64,000 nucleotides of DNA from the NCBI RefSeq assembly GCF_011290505.1, contig NZ_JAANPV010000007.1:124001-188000 (forward strand). Reading direction: 5' to 3'. The stretch comes from Paenalcaligenes suwonensis. Its GTDB lineage: Bacteria; Pseudomonadota; Gammaproteobacteria; Burkholderiales; Burkholderiaceae_B. The notes beneath the pieces were generated by a model. The model did not search any database. It was not told where the DNA came from and worked only from the letters and a program-made list of their open reading frames with translations. Positions within the stretch are counted from its first letter, which is position 1, and each line of letters starts with the position of its first letter. This document shows positions 8,793 through 17,426 of the stretch, piece after piece. Position numbers and translations under genes: made by a program.

Positions 8793-8811
8793 GATAATCA
8801 AAATCATTTCC
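8793..8811. promoter_or_regulatory. Fur-box-like sequence upstream of poxB
   Basis: The sequence GATAATCAAAATCATTTCC matches the classical 19-bp Fur consensus GATAATGATAATCATTATC at 15 of 19 positions by eye. It lies about 80 bases before the poxB start in the region shared with the divergent GntR gene. The rest of 8625-8893 shows no gene. Whether Fur binds here is untested. Confidence 0.45.
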
Positions 8812-8893
8812 AGAACAATCTGTCTACAATACAAAAAGTAACTCAGCAGGAAAATTACCAAGACGTTTTTAACTGATTACACAGGAGTCACGC

Positions 8894-10612
8894 ATGTCTC
8901 AATCCGTAGCACAAATCATTGTCGACACACTGGAGCAGGCTGGCGTAAAACGCTGGTACGGCGTTCCAGGTGACACCTTAAACTACATTACCGACGCCAT
9001 TCGCACCAATAAGAATATGCGTTGGATACATGTACGACACGAAGAAGTAGGCGGCTTTGCAGCAGGCGCAGACTCTATGCTGACGGGTGAGCTCACCGCC
9101 TGCGCAGGTTCGTGTGGCCCGGGCAGTTTGCACTTCATCAATGGCTTGATGGAAAGCCACCGCAACCGTGCTCCCGTGATCTTAATTGCCAGCCAAATCG
9201 TACGCGATGAACTGGGTTTTGATTTCCCACAAGAAGTAGACTTCAAATCGGTGTACGAAAGCTGCTCGGTATTTTGTGAAGAAATCCGTACACCCGAACA
9301 AGCTCAGCGCCTAACGGTAATGGCAGCTCAAGCCGCCCTCGCCAAACGTGGCGTTGCGGTATTAATTGTGCCTGCTGATGTCTCCATGGCTAGCGCACCT
9401 AAAACACCGTATCACTACACCGTACACCATGCGCAACCACGTGTTTTGCCTTCAGAATCTGAAGTGCAGCGCATTGCCGACTTGCTGAATGCCGGTAAAA
9501 AAATTGCTATTTACGGTGGTTCTGGCTGCGAACTTGCCCACGACCATGTAGTAGCACTGGCTGAAAAACTGCGTGCTCCTATCGTACATACTTCTAGAGC
9601 CACTGACTTCTTGGCCCACGACAACCCCTACGATGTAGGCATGGCAGGTATGTTGGGCTACTACGCTGGCGTGCATACACTGGCACATTGTGACACCCTA
9701 CTGCTGCTGGGTTGCGACTTTGCTTGGCGTCAGTTCTACCCCGAAAATGCCAAGATTATTCAGGTAGACATTGATAACACCCATATTGGTAGACGCCACC
9801 CTGTGGATGTAGGCGTTGTGGGGAATATTCCCGATACCGTGCAAGCCTTACTGCCTTTAGTGAATGCACGCCAAGACGATAGCTTCCTAACCGAAGCCTT
9901 AGCGCTTTACGCCAAGGACAAAGCCAAAGAAAACAAGCACAATCTGGATCAGCCGGGCCACCCTATTCACCCACAATACTTGGTAGAAACTATCGCTAAG
10001 TATGCCGACGAAGACGCCATCTATACCGCCGATGGTGGTACCGCCATGTTGTGGTGCTTACGTCATGTGCCTTCTACAGGTAAAAACCGTCGTGTGATTT
10101 CGCTGACACACGGCACCATGGCAGGGGCAATGCCACAAGCCCTTGGTGCCAAAGCTGCTTTCCCTAAACGCCAAGTCATCTCGCTATCGGGTGATGGTGG
10201 TTTAGCCATGCTAATGGGCGATTTGTTAACCGCAATCCAAGAACGCCTACCCATTAAAGTCTGCATTATCAATAACGGTGCTTTAGGCTTTGTAGACTTG
10301 GAGCAAAAAGTAGAAGGGTTGATCAGTGCCTTTACCGATCTGCATAATCCCGACTTCTCTAAAGTGGCAGAGGCGATTGGTTTCTGGTCACGTCGCGTAG
10401 AGAAAAGTGCCGATGTAGACCAAGCCGTTCAAGACTGGATTAACGAGCCTGGTCCAGCGCTACTGGATGTAGTGACCGACAGATTTGAACTCATCATGCC
10501 ACCTACCATTAGCGCTGATCAGGTGTTTGGTACGGCCTTGTACTCCACCAAAGCCATTTTGGCGGGCGAAGGTAAAGATGTGATTGCCATGGCCCGCAAC
10601 CTACTCACCTAA
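8894..10612 (+). CDS. poxB: Pyruvate dehydrogenase (quinone) / pyruvate oxidase PoxB
   Basis: A thiamine-diphosphate and FAD enzyme that oxidises pyruvate to acetate and CO2 and passes electrons to the quinone pool at the membrane. The 572-residue product matches the PoxB layout. The N-terminal TPP pyrimidine domain has the catalytic Glu in RHEEVGGFAAGAD (about residue 50), followed by GSCGPGSLHFINGL. A middle FAD domain includes LLLLGCDFAWRQFYPENAKI. The C-terminal TPP domain has GDGGLAML and the Mg-binding NNGALGFV motif. Length equals E. coli PoxB (572). AGGAGTCACGC precedes the ATG. Acetolactate synthase-type relatives were considered, but the N-terminal block is PoxB-like. Confidence 0.92.
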   Translation: MSQSVAQIIVDTLEQAGVKRWYGVPGDTLNYITDAIRTNKNMRWIHVRHEEVGGFAAGADSMLTGELTACAGSCGPGSLHFINGLMESHRNRAPVILIASQIVRDELGFDFPQEVDFKSVYESCSVFCEEIRTPEQAQRLTVMAAQAALAKRGVAVLIVPADVSMASAPKTPYHYTVHHAQPRVLPSESEVQRIADLLNAGKKIAIYGGSGCELAHDHVVALAEKLRAPIVHTSRATDFLAHDNPYDVGMAGMLGYYAGVHTLAHCDTLLLLGCDFAWRQFYPENAKIIQVDIDNTHIGRRHPVDVGVVGNIPDTVQALLPLVNARQDDSFLTEALALYAKDKAKENKHNLDQPGHPIHPQYLVETIAKYADEDAIYTADGGTAMLWCLRHVPSTGKNRRVISLTHGTMAGAMPQALGAKAAFPKRQVISLSGDGGLAMLMGDLLTAIQERLPIKVCIINNGALGFVDLEQKVEGLISAFTDLHNPDFSKVAEAIGFWSRRVEKSADVDQAVQDWINEPGPALLDVVTDRFELIMPPTISADQVFGTALYSTKAILAGEGKDVIAMARNLLT

Positions 10613-10792
10613 GTCAAACAGGTTAGAACAGCGGAAGCGTTTTGGGGTATGAGAAGCCCCCTCAACACAGCGCTTCCGCGCCTAACAACCACCTTGTTTT
10701 AGCGGCAACGCCACAACCGTCTTTTGTAGTGTCTAGTAACATTCTATACTGCTACCCTACGACATTTTGTCACACACAAAAATAACAACGGT

Positions 10793-11221
10793 TTGACGTT
10801 CTCCCGCTCTCTACACCTTCTTTGTAGCCGTTTTATCTGGCTGCCTGCATTATTCTGCGCACTGCTGTTGCGTAGCATCATGCCTGTGGGCTATATGCCC
10901 AACGCAGAAGCGTGGAGCAACGGTACCTTAGAGCTTACTTTTTGTACGGCGGATGGCAGCTATAGCTCACAACGCATAGATCAGCTTTTTTCCACTAACC
11001 ACTCGCCAGAAGACACTCACCAAACACCTGGACATGCCACATGTCCGGCGTTTCTAGTCCATCTACAGCTATTACCTGACAGCCTTGATACAGCGCTCAC
11101 CGTCGTCGCTAACGCATGGTATAGCTACCCCCTGCTGCCTAGCCATAACGACACACTACAGTGTGCCTATGGCATTTGTGGCCCCCCACTTGGCGCTAGA
11201 GCGCCCCCTGACTGGACGTAA
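10793..11221 (+). CDS. DUF2946-like small envelope protein upstream of a copper receptor
   Basis: The 142-residue product has an N-terminal hydrophobic segment (about residues 13-32), then RSIMPVGYMPNA, a CTADG block, a central HATCPAF and a C-terminal GPPLGARAPP. These are the marks of the DUF2946 family, frequently encoded beside TonB-dependent copper receptors. The first in-frame codon is TTG (10793) with no strong ribosome-binding site; starting at the internal ATG (MPVGY) would lose the membrane segment. Function is unknown; location and Cys/His content suggest a role in copper handling. Confidence 0.7.
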   Translation: MTFSRSLHLLCSRFIWLPALFCALLLRSIMPVGYMPNAEAWSNGTLELTFCTADGSYSSQRIDQLFSTNHSPEDTHQTPGHATCPAFLVHLQLLPDSLDTALTVVANAWYSYPLLPSHNDTLQCAYGICGPPLGARAPPDWT

Positions 11222-11263
11222 TCGCACTTTTTTGTACGTTTAACGTTTATTTCAGGATATCTA

Positions 11264-13294
11264 ATGTCTACCCTTTTCTCTCTGCGACCATGTGCCGCAG
11301 CGGTGGCGCTATGCTGCGCCTACTCTTACGCGCACGCTGATGGAGCCCCTGTCACCAAAGTATTTGATCCACTCGTCGTCACCAGTGTGAGGCCCGATCA
11401 AACTCCTCTGCGCTTTGTGACGGACCCCAAACAACCTAGACAGCCACTACCCGCCAGCGACGGCTCCGATTACTTATCTACCATTGCAGGCTTTAGTGCA
11501 GTGCGTAATGGCGGCAGTAATGGGGACCCCGTTTTACGCGGTATGTTTGGCTCGCGTTTAGCCATTCTGACCAATAATAGCTACATGCCCGGTGCGTGCC
11601 CCGGCCGCATGGACAACCCTACTTCCTATATTTCACCGCAGAACTTTGATGAACTCGAGGTGATTAAAGGTCCACAAACCGTGCTATGGGGCCCCGGAGC
11701 CTCGGCCGGTACCATTCGTTTTGACCGCAAAGCACCCACCTTCACCGAAGGCCAACCTGTGCAATTTGATGGCAGCTTGACGGGGGGATCGTGGGGCCGC
11801 AATGATCAATCTGCCGATATCGCCATTGGCAACACCAGCTACTACGCTCGCATCACCGCTAACAACGCTCATTCTCAAGACTACAAAGACGGGAATGGTG
11901 ATAAGGTGCCGTCCAAATGGCATAAGTGGAATACGGATGTAGCGATTGGCCTCACACCGGATGACAACACGCGTATTGAGCTTTCTGCAGGTACGGGGGA
12001 TGGCGAGGCCCGCTATGCAGGACGCGGAATGGATGGCGTGAAATTCAAACGTCAAAGCCTAGGCTTACGCTTTGAAAAAGAAAACATCAGCGATACATGG
12101 CGCAAACTGGAAACCCAGCTTTACTACAACTACGCTGACCACGATATGGATAATTTTAGCCTACGTGACTTTAGCCCCGCAGGTGGCATGAAAATGCCTA
12201 TGACCTCTAACGTAGATCGTGCCACCTGGGGCGGCAGGTTAGCCTCACAGTTTGTGTTGGCCCAAGACTGGACACTAGATGTAGGCCTTGATACCCAACA
12301 AAGCCGTCACCGTGTACGCAAAGGCATGCTCAAAACGCATAGAGATAAGCCACGCGAAAAAGATGCTGAGTTTTCTAACACAGGCATTTTCTCGGAATTA
12401 GGCTGGCAAGCCACGGACGATCACAAAGTGGTTGCCGGTATGCGCATAGACTTTGCCAGCATCAAAGACTTCCGTGCTCTTAGCCCTACTAGCGGTGACC
12501 GACGTTCACGCACTTTGTACAGTGGCTTTGTACGCTTAGAGCAACGCTTAAGCGAAAACACCAGCTTCTATGCCGGCTTAGGTCATGTACAACGTATGCC
12601 AGACTATTGGGAACTGTTCTCGCCTAACATGGGGACCAACAGCCACCAAAACGCCTTTGCTAGCATTAAGCCTGAAAAAACCACTCAGTTAGACATTGGT
12701 GTGCAGTACCAGACCACAGACGTAAACCTCTGGGCATCCGCCTACGCGGGTCATGTACAGGACTTCATCTTATTTACCTACCATCGTGGCGGCATGATGG
12801 GCATGATGAGCCAAGTGTCTAATGTGAACGCCCGTATTTTTGGTGGTGAGCTAGGCGCAGATTATGCCTTAACACCCAACTGGAAAGTGGGCGGCACCTT
12901 GGCCTACGCCTGGGGTAAAAATACCAGCGACCATCGTGCTTTACCGCAAATCCCACCGTTAGAAGCAAGGTTAAGCCTAGGCTATGAAACGGACAAATGG
13001 TCTGCTGGTGCACTGTGGCGCATCGTCTCACGACAAGGTCGCTATGCGTTAGATCAGGGTAATGTGGTGGGTAAAGACTTTGGCCCTAGTAGCGGCTTTA
13101 GCACCCTAGCCCTGCACACGGCTTACAAAGCCACCAACAACCTCACCTTTAGTGTTGGTGTAGATAATCTGTTTAACCGCACCTACAGCGAACACCTCAA
13201 CCTCGCGGGTAACGCCGGTTTTGGTTACGCCTCTAACCAATCCATCAACAATCCTGGCCGTACCTTCTGGGCCACGATGACGATTAATTACTAA
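11264..13294 (+). CDS. TonB-dependent copper receptor (OprC/NosA type)
   Basis: The 676-residue outer-membrane protein has a signal peptide (ending SYAHADG), a TonB-box region (DPLVVTSVR) and a plug domain with GFSAVRNGGSNGDPVLRGMF, CPGRMDNPTSYISP and ELEVIKGPQTVLWGPGASAG. A 22-strand barrel follows, ending in the aromatic RTFWATMTINY, the usual outer-membrane signature. The Met-rich stretches GGMKMPM and GGMMGMMSQ and the Cys-containing plug are features of the copper-receptor subfamily. It takes up or binds copper at the outer membrane using TonB energy. It is preceded by a DUF2946 gene and followed by copA. Confidence 0.9.
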   Translation: MSTLFSLRPCAAAVALCCAYSYAHADGAPVTKVFDPLVVTSVRPDQTPLRFVTDPKQPRQPLPASDGSDYLSTIAGFSAVRNGGSNGDPVLRGMFGSRLAILTNNSYMPGACPGRMDNPTSYISPQNFDELEVIKGPQTVLWGPGASAGTIRFDRKAPTFTEGQPVQFDGSLTGGSWGRNDQSADIAIGNTSYYARITANNAHSQDYKDGNGDKVPSKWHKWNTDVAIGLTPDDNTRIELSAGTGDGEARYAGRGMDGVKFKRQSLGLRFEKENISDTWRKLETQLYYNYADHDMDNFSLRDFSPAGGMKMPMTSNVDRATWGGRLASQFVLAQDWTLDVGLDTQQSRHRVRKGMLKTHRDKPREKDAEFSNTGIFSELGWQATDDHKVVAGMRIDFASIKDFRALSPTSGDRRSRTLYSGFVRLEQRLSENTSFYAGLGHVQRMPDYWELFSPNMGTNSHQNAFASIKPEKTTQLDIGVQYQTTDVNLWASAYAGHVQDFILFTYHRGGMMGMMSQVSNVNARIFGGELGADYALTPNWKVGGTLAYAWGKNTSDHRALPQIPPLEARLSLGYETDKWSAGALWRIVSRQGRYALDQGNVVGKDFGPSSGFSTLALHTAYKATNNLTFSVGVDNLFNRTYSEHLNLAGNAGFGYASNQSINNPGRTFWATMTINY

Positions 13295-13306
13295 TCCTGC
13301 TGCACT

Positions 13307-13340
13307 CCCCAATGGTTATCATGTCGCATAGCCATTGGGG
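13307..13340. terminator. Hairpin after the copper receptor gene
   Basis: CCCCAATGG and CCATTGGGG form a perfect 9-bp stem around a 16-nt loop, 12 bases after the receptor stop codon. No T tract follows, so it is a possible but unproven terminator separating the receptor from copA. Confidence 0.5.
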
Positions 13341-13369
13341 CTAACCTGCACGCTTTTCACAGCCCCTGC

Positions 13370-13400
13370 TTGACCTTAACCTTATGGCAATGTTTATGCT
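13370..13400 (+). promoter_or_regulatory. MerR/CueR-type promoter of copA with 19-bp spacer
   Basis: A -35 element TTGACC (13370-13375) and a -10 element TATGCT (13395-13400) are separated by 19 bp, the over-long spacing typical of promoters activated by MerR-family metal sensors. The spacer contains ACCTTAACC and TGGCAATGT, an imperfect dyad comparable to CueR sites. The promoter lies 37 bases before the copA start. The copZ promoter has the same arrangement. No cueR gene is in the window. Confidence 0.7.
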
Positions 13401-13437
13401 TCAGGTTATGCGTTACTAAAACTAGTGGGAGCCACAG

Positions 13438-15933
13438 ATGAGTGAGTCCAAAATTCAGCATAATTCCGCCCCTACCGCTACCATCAGTCTGCCTATTGAG
13501 GGCATGACGTGTGCGAGTTGTGTAGGCCGCGTTGAAGCAGCGCTATCTAAAGTAGAAGGTGTGAATACCGTATCGGTAAACCTTGCTACTGAACGCGCTG
13601 ATATACAAGCCTCAGGGCAAATCGATAGACAAGCCTTAGTACAAGCCGTTGAAAAATCCGGCTACACCGTCGCCGCCGGCAGTGTAGAACTGTCGGTTGA
13701 GGGCATGACATGCGCCTCGTGCGTAGGCAGAGTGGAGCGCGCCTTAAAGGCCGTGCCCGGTGTCAATGAAGCCGTCGTTAACTTAGCCACTGAGCGAGCC
13801 ACCATACGGGGTGTGGCCAGCACAGATGATCTGATTGCGGCCGTTGCCAAAGCGGGTTACGACGCTAAGCTTATAGATACCTCGCAGCAAAACGACGATG
13901 AAAATGCCGAAAAGAAAGATGCAGAACGCGCTGCCTTAAAGCGCGATCTGATGGTAGCCACCGTGTTGGCACTACCCGTCTTTGTTCTGGAAATGGGCTC
14001 GCACCTCATTCCCGGCATGCACGAATGGGTAGCCCGTACCATTGGTATACAAGAAAGCTGGTACCTGCAATTTGTGCTGACGGCCTTAGTGCTGCTAATT
14101 CCTGGTCGTCGCTTTTACACCAAAGGTTTTCCGGCCCTGTTCCGCTTAGCCCCAGACATGAACTCACTGGTGGCCGTAGGTACTGCTGCGGCCTTTGCTT
14201 ACTCGGTAGTGGCCACTTTTATGCCATCGGTACTGCCTACAGGCACGGTTAACGTGTACTACGAAGCAGCCGCCGTCATTGTGGCACTGATCCTATTGGG
14301 TCGTTATCTTGAAGCCCGTGCTAAAGGTCGTACATCGGAAGCCATTAAACGCCTAGTAGGCTTACAAGCCAAGGTGGCCCACGTAGTACGTGACGGTACA
14401 ATAGTAGACATTCCTATCGCCGACGTCGTCACAGGCGACGTGGTAGAAGTTCGCCCCGGTGAGCGCGTTCCAGTAGACGGTGAAGTCACCCAAGGCAATA
14501 GCTATGTTGATGAGTCCATGATTACCGGTGAGCCCATTCCGGTAGAAAAAACGGCTGGCAGCACAGTGGTAGGCGGTACCGTTAACCAAACCGGTGCGTT
14601 TACGCTGCGTGCTACTGCCGTGGGTGGGCAAACGATGCTGGCACAAATCATTAGGTTGGTAGAGCAAGCACAAGGTTCCAAACTACCTATACAAGCTGTG
14701 GTAGACAAAGTCACGCTGTGGTTTGTGCCTGCCGTCATGGTAGCGGCCTTGCTGACCTTCGTAGTCTGGTTAGTGTTTGGCCCATCACCCGCTCTTACCT
14801 TCGCTTTGGTAAATGCTGTAGCGGTACTGATTATTGCTTGCCCTTGCGCCATGGGTTTGGCTACCCCCACCTCCATTATGGTGGGGACCGGTCGCGGCGC
14901 TGAAATGGGTGTGCTGTTCCGCAAAGGCGAGGCTCTGCAACTGCTTAAAGATGCCGCTGTGGTCGCCGTCGACAAAACCGGTACGTTAACAGAAGGCCAC
15001 CCATCGTTAACCGACTTAGAAGTTGCCGAAGGCTTTGATCGCCCTACTGTTCTTGCCCAAGTGGCTGCCGTAGAAGCGCGTTCTGAGCACCCTATTGCTC
15101 GTGCCATCGTAGACGCCGCCAATGCCGAGGGTCTAACCCTGCCTGAACTGGATGACTTTAACTCGGTTACTGGCATGGGGGTACGCGCCATTGTGGGTGA
15201 CAACGTACGCGTTGAAATCGGTGCTGATCGCTATATGCGTGAACTGGGCTTAGACGTTAGCAACTTTAGCCTGACGGCCCAACGTTTGGGTAACGAAGGT
15301 AAGTCACCTCTCTATGCCGCGATTAACGGTAGATTGGCAGCCATTATCGCTGTGGCTGACCCCATCAAAGCCTCCACGCCAGCAGCCATCAAAGCCTTGC
15401 ATCAGTTAGGGTTAAAAGTGGCGATGATCACAGGTGACAACGAACATACCGCTCGTGCTATTGCTAAGCAACTAGGCATTGATGATGTCGTTGCCGAGGT
15501 ATTGCCCGAAGGCAAAGTGGATGCGGTACGCCGACTAAAAGCCACCTACGGTAAAGTAGCTTTTGTAGGCGATGGTATTAACGATGCTCCAGCTTTAGCT
15601 GAGGCGGATGTAGGCCTAGCTATTGGTACGGGCACCGATGTGGCAGTAGAGTCTGCCGATGTTGTGCTGATGTCAGGTAGCTTGCAAGGTGTGCCTAATG
15701 CTATCGCTTTATCTAAGGCCACTATTGGCAACATACGCCAAAACTTGTTCTGGGCCTTTGCTTACAACACGGCCTTGATTCCAGTTGCTGCGGGTGCACT
15801 GTATCCTGCATGGGGTGTGTTGCTGTCACCTATTTTTGCTGCGGGGGCGATGGCCTTGTCTAGCGTGTTTGTGTTGGGTAATGCGCTGCGTTTACGAGGG
15901 TTTCAACCGCCGTTGCAAGACGGTAGTCACTGA
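13438..15933 (+). CDS. copA: Copper-exporting P1B-type ATPase CopA
   Basis: The 831-residue inner-membrane ATPase pumps Cu(I) out of the cytoplasm. Two N-terminal heavy-metal-associated domains each carry [12 protein letters not shown] (Cys pairs near residues 25/28 and 92/95). The TM core has the metal-binding CPC in [13 protein letters not shown]. The actuator TGE lies in [11 protein letters not shown], the phosphorylated Asp in [11 protein letters not shown], the SEHPIARA nucleotide-binding motif follows, and the hinge is [16 protein letters not shown]. Eight TM segments are expected. GGGAG precedes the ATG. A MerR-type promoter with a 19-bp spacer lies upstream, so it is probably induced by copper. 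Confidence 0.95.
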   Translation: MSESKIQHNSAPTATISLPIEGMTCASCVGRVEAALSKVEGVNTVSVNLATERADIQASGQIDRQALVQAVEKSGYTVAAGSVELSVEGMTCASCVGRVERALKAVPGVNEAVVNLATERATIRGVASTDDLIAAVAKAGYDAKLIDTSQQNDDENAEKKDAERAALKRDLMVATVLALPVFVLEMGSHLIPGMHEWVARTIGIQESWYLQFVLTALVLLIPGRRFYTKGFPALFRLAPDMNSLVAVGTAAAFAYSVVATFMPSVLPTGTVNVYYEAAAVIVALILLGRYLEARAKGRTSEAIKRLVGLQAKVAHVVRDGTIVDIPIADVVTGDVVEVRPGERVPVDGEVTQGNSYVDESMITGEPIPVEKTAGSTVVGGTVNQTGAFTLRATAVGGQTMLAQIIRLVEQAQGSKLPIQAVVDKVTLWFVPAVMVAALLTFVVWLVFGPSPALTFALVNAVAVLIIACPCAMGLATPTSIMVGTGRGAEMGVLFRKGEALQLLKDAAVVAVDKTGTLTEGHPSLTDLEVAEGFDRPTVLAQVAAVEARSEHPIARAIVDAANAEGLTLPELDDFNSVTGMGVRAIVGDNVRVEIGADRYMRELGLDVSNFSLTAQRLGNEGKSPLYAAINGRLAAIIAVADPIKASTPAAIKALHQLGLKVAMITGDNEHTARAIAKQLGIDDVVAEVLPEGKVDAVRRLKATYGKVAFVGDGINDAPALAEADVGLAIGTGTDVAVESADVVLMSGSLQGVPNAIALSKATIGNIRQNLFWAFAYNTALIPVAAGALYPAWGVLLSPIFAAGAMALSSVFVLGNALRLRGFQPPLQDGSH

Positions 15934-15962
15934 TAGCGCACGGCCGTATTCATCGCACACGC

Positions 15963-16031
15963 TGGGGAGCTGCGGAACAACTTTTTGTGATTTGAGACAC
16001 CAAATCAAAAAAGTTTTCCTCCGCCTCCCCT
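15963..16031. repeat. Long imperfect inverted repeat between copA and an acetyltransferase gene
   Basis: Two arms of about 31 bases (15963-15994 and 16001-16031) pair imperfectly around a 6-base loop. The innermost part, GATTTG / CAAATC plus the A/T-rich AACTTTTT / AAAAAAGTT, is nearly perfect, and the outer GGGGAG / CTCCCC also pairs. It lies between convergent genes and could act as a bidirectional terminator or be a copy of an intergenic palindromic repeat. No second copy was found in the window. Confidence 0.6.
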
Positions 16032-16097
16032 GATGTATCGCAATTGATAGGTTTACTGCCCTTTCTGTCGCCGCCTAAGGCTTATGCTGCCCAGTCG

Positions 16098-16547
16098 TTA
16101 CTGATTGGGCAGCAGCAAGTGCAACAGAGGATAAGGTTTACCGGCAGCATCTAGCTCGCTGCGCCCTACTTGGCTGCAACCGTAGTGCAAATAAAAGCCT
16201 ACTGCTTGGCTATTTTGCTCATTCACATCCAGTTTAGTCGCCGATAACTGTTGCACCGCGAAATTCAGTAAGGCCTTACCCACGCCTTGGCCCCGTGCGC
16301 TGGCATCGATAAATAACATCTCTACACAGCCATCCAGTACGCCTAGAAAGCCCAGAATAGTCTGGTCGCTATGGCTCGTGGCTTTGTACAGCGTTACAGC
16401 AGGAAAGTACGCGGGTATTAATTGCTGCTTAATTTCTTCGTAGTCGCTAGACGTTAAGAAATCATGCGTTGCCAATACCGACGATGACCAAATCTCTACC
16501 AATCCGGGGTAATCGGCAATGGCTACGGGTTCTATATGTACTGTCAT
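16098..16547 (-). CDS. GNAT family N-acetyltransferase, YjaB-like
   Basis: The 149-residue protein has one GNAT fold. It contains the opening block EIWSSSVLATHDFL, the acetyl-CoA loop in RGQGVGKALL (about residues 95-104), and VNEQNSQAVGFYLHYG followed by GRSELDAAGKPYPLLHL, which closely follows E. coli YjaB. The substrate is unknown. It is convergent with copA and unrelated to it in function as far as can be seen. Confidence 0.85.
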   Translation of the reverse strand: MTVHIEPVAIADYPGLVEIWSSSVLATHDFLTSSDYEEIKQQLIPAYFPAVTLYKATSHSDQTILGFLGVLDGCVEMLFIDASARGQGVGKALLNFAVQQLSATKLDVNEQNSQAVGFYLHYGCSQVGRSELDAAGKPYPLLHLLLPNQ

Positions 16548-16582
16548 GTATTAGTTATTCACGAGAAATGAGACTGTTGCGC

Positions 16583-16623
16583 AAAAAAATTACGCCCCAC
16601 ACATTTTACTGTGTGGGGCGTAA
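16583..16623 (-). terminator. Intrinsic terminator of copZ
   Basis: On the minus strand a 13-bp perfect stem (ATTACGCCCCACAC / GTGTGGGGCGTAAT) with a short loop is followed by T7. It starts 24 bases after the copZ stop. Confidence 0.9.
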
Positions 16624-16646
16624 TGTTGAGCAGATGTGTTGGCAGC

Positions 16647-16841
16647 TTACAGTGCTTTAGGTGGGTAACCCGCCTCGGTAAGCGCTGCCACAATTTGTGC
16701 TTCAGGTGCTGCGCTTTGTATCGTGACTACCTTCGCAGGCACATCAGTCTCTACTGTCGCCGCTGGATCCAACGCGTGTACTGTTTTAGTCACGCGCGTT
16801 GCACAACCACCGCAGGTCATATCTTGAATGTGGAATTTCAT
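16647..16841 (-). CDS. copZ: Copper chaperone CopZ-like heavy-metal-associated protein
   Basis: The 64-residue cytoplasmic protein is a single HMA domain with the metal-binding motif MTCGGCATRV (Cys at about residues 10 and 13). It binds Cu(I) and is expected to hand it to CopA. AAGGAG lies six bases before the ATG. It is a single-gene transcript with its own MerR-type promoter and a strong terminator. A mercury (MerP-like) role was considered, but the cytoplasmic form and copper neighbours favour CopZ. Confidence 0.88.
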   Translation of the reverse strand: MKFHIQDMTCGGCATRVTKTVHALDPAATVETDVPAKVVTIQSAAPEAQIVAALTEAGYPPKAL

Positions 16842-16869
16842 CGTTTACTCCTTAGAAGAACCTAACTAC

Positions 16870-16900
16870 ATACTAAGGATTACCACAGTTGTAAGGTCAA
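16870..16900 (-). promoter_or_regulatory. MerR/CueR-type promoter of copZ with 19-bp spacer
   Basis: On the minus strand, TTGACC (16900-16895) and TAGTAT (16875-16870) are separated by 19 bp. The spacer holds a TTAC-AACTGTG-GTAA dyad. Together with the copA promoter, which shares TTGACCTTA, this points to joint control by a CueR-like sensor encoded elsewhere. Confidence 0.7.
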
Positions 16901-16919
16901 CCCTTTTGCTAATAGCTAT

Positions 16920-17426
16920 TTAACTCGTCGATGAAACAGCTTCCTGCGCAGGGGCCGAACGTAACCTATGCAATAAGGTTAAGGGGCTACTTTGTTGATG
17001 CGTATAGGTTTGTGCGGCTTCAGCCCAGCGCTCCGCAGGGAATGTAGTACTACTGGCTACACTGCTAATCCCACACTGCAACAACATCACAAACTGATCA
17101 GGTAGCAATGGTCCTACCGCACGTATATCACCCGTAAAACCATGCCGTTCACGCAATAGCTTAGCCAAGGTAAAACCGCGCCCATCACGGGTTTGCGCAA
17201 AACCTATAGCGACTATCTTCACCTTATCCAACACGGGCAATAGCTCAGTGATGTTGTGATAACTGTTTACCCATACCCCAGCAGCATACTCACCCGTTTC
17301 CGCATAATGTGACTCCCAATTTTCTAAGGCCACAATACGCTGTGACGAAGGCTGCTCTGCCGCCCCCTCCTGTTCTGGGTACCACCAGATTTCAGTTTTT
17401 ACTTGGCCAGTTGCATCAAACAGCAT
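16920..17426 (-). CDS. DUF934 family protein (sulfite reductase associated)
   Basis: The 168-residue protein belongs to DUF934, short proteins encoded next to cysI or cysH in alpha- and betaproteobacteria; the block VKIVAIGFAQTRDGRGFTLAKLLRERHGFTGDIRAVG (given as one region, about residues 68-104) is the family core. Its start overlaps the 3' end of the sulfite reductase gene by 11 bases, so the two are translationally coupled. An electron-transfer or assembly role in sulfite reduction has been suggested from context; no biochemical function is established to my knowledge. Confidence 0.85.
   Translation of the reverse strand: MLFDATGQVKTEIWWYPEQEGAAEQPSSQRIVALENWESHYAETGEYAAGVWVNSYHNITELLPVLDKVKIVAIGFAQTRDGRGFTLAKLLRERHGFTGDIRAVGPLLPDQFVMLLQCGISSVASSTTFPAERWAEAAQTYTHQQSSPLTLLHRLRSAPAQEAVSSTS

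Noticed and set aside
10631-10679. Inverted repeat GCGGAAGCG / CGCTTCCGC after poxB
   Set aside because: As a terminator it is weak: the loop is about 31 bases and no T tract follows. It may still end poxB transcription, but I do not list it.
14502-15203. Long open frame antisense to copA
   Set aside because: It lies wholly inside a gene with full P-type ATPase motifs; the antisense product is Ser/Thr/Ala-rich with no domain, as expected of a shadow frame.
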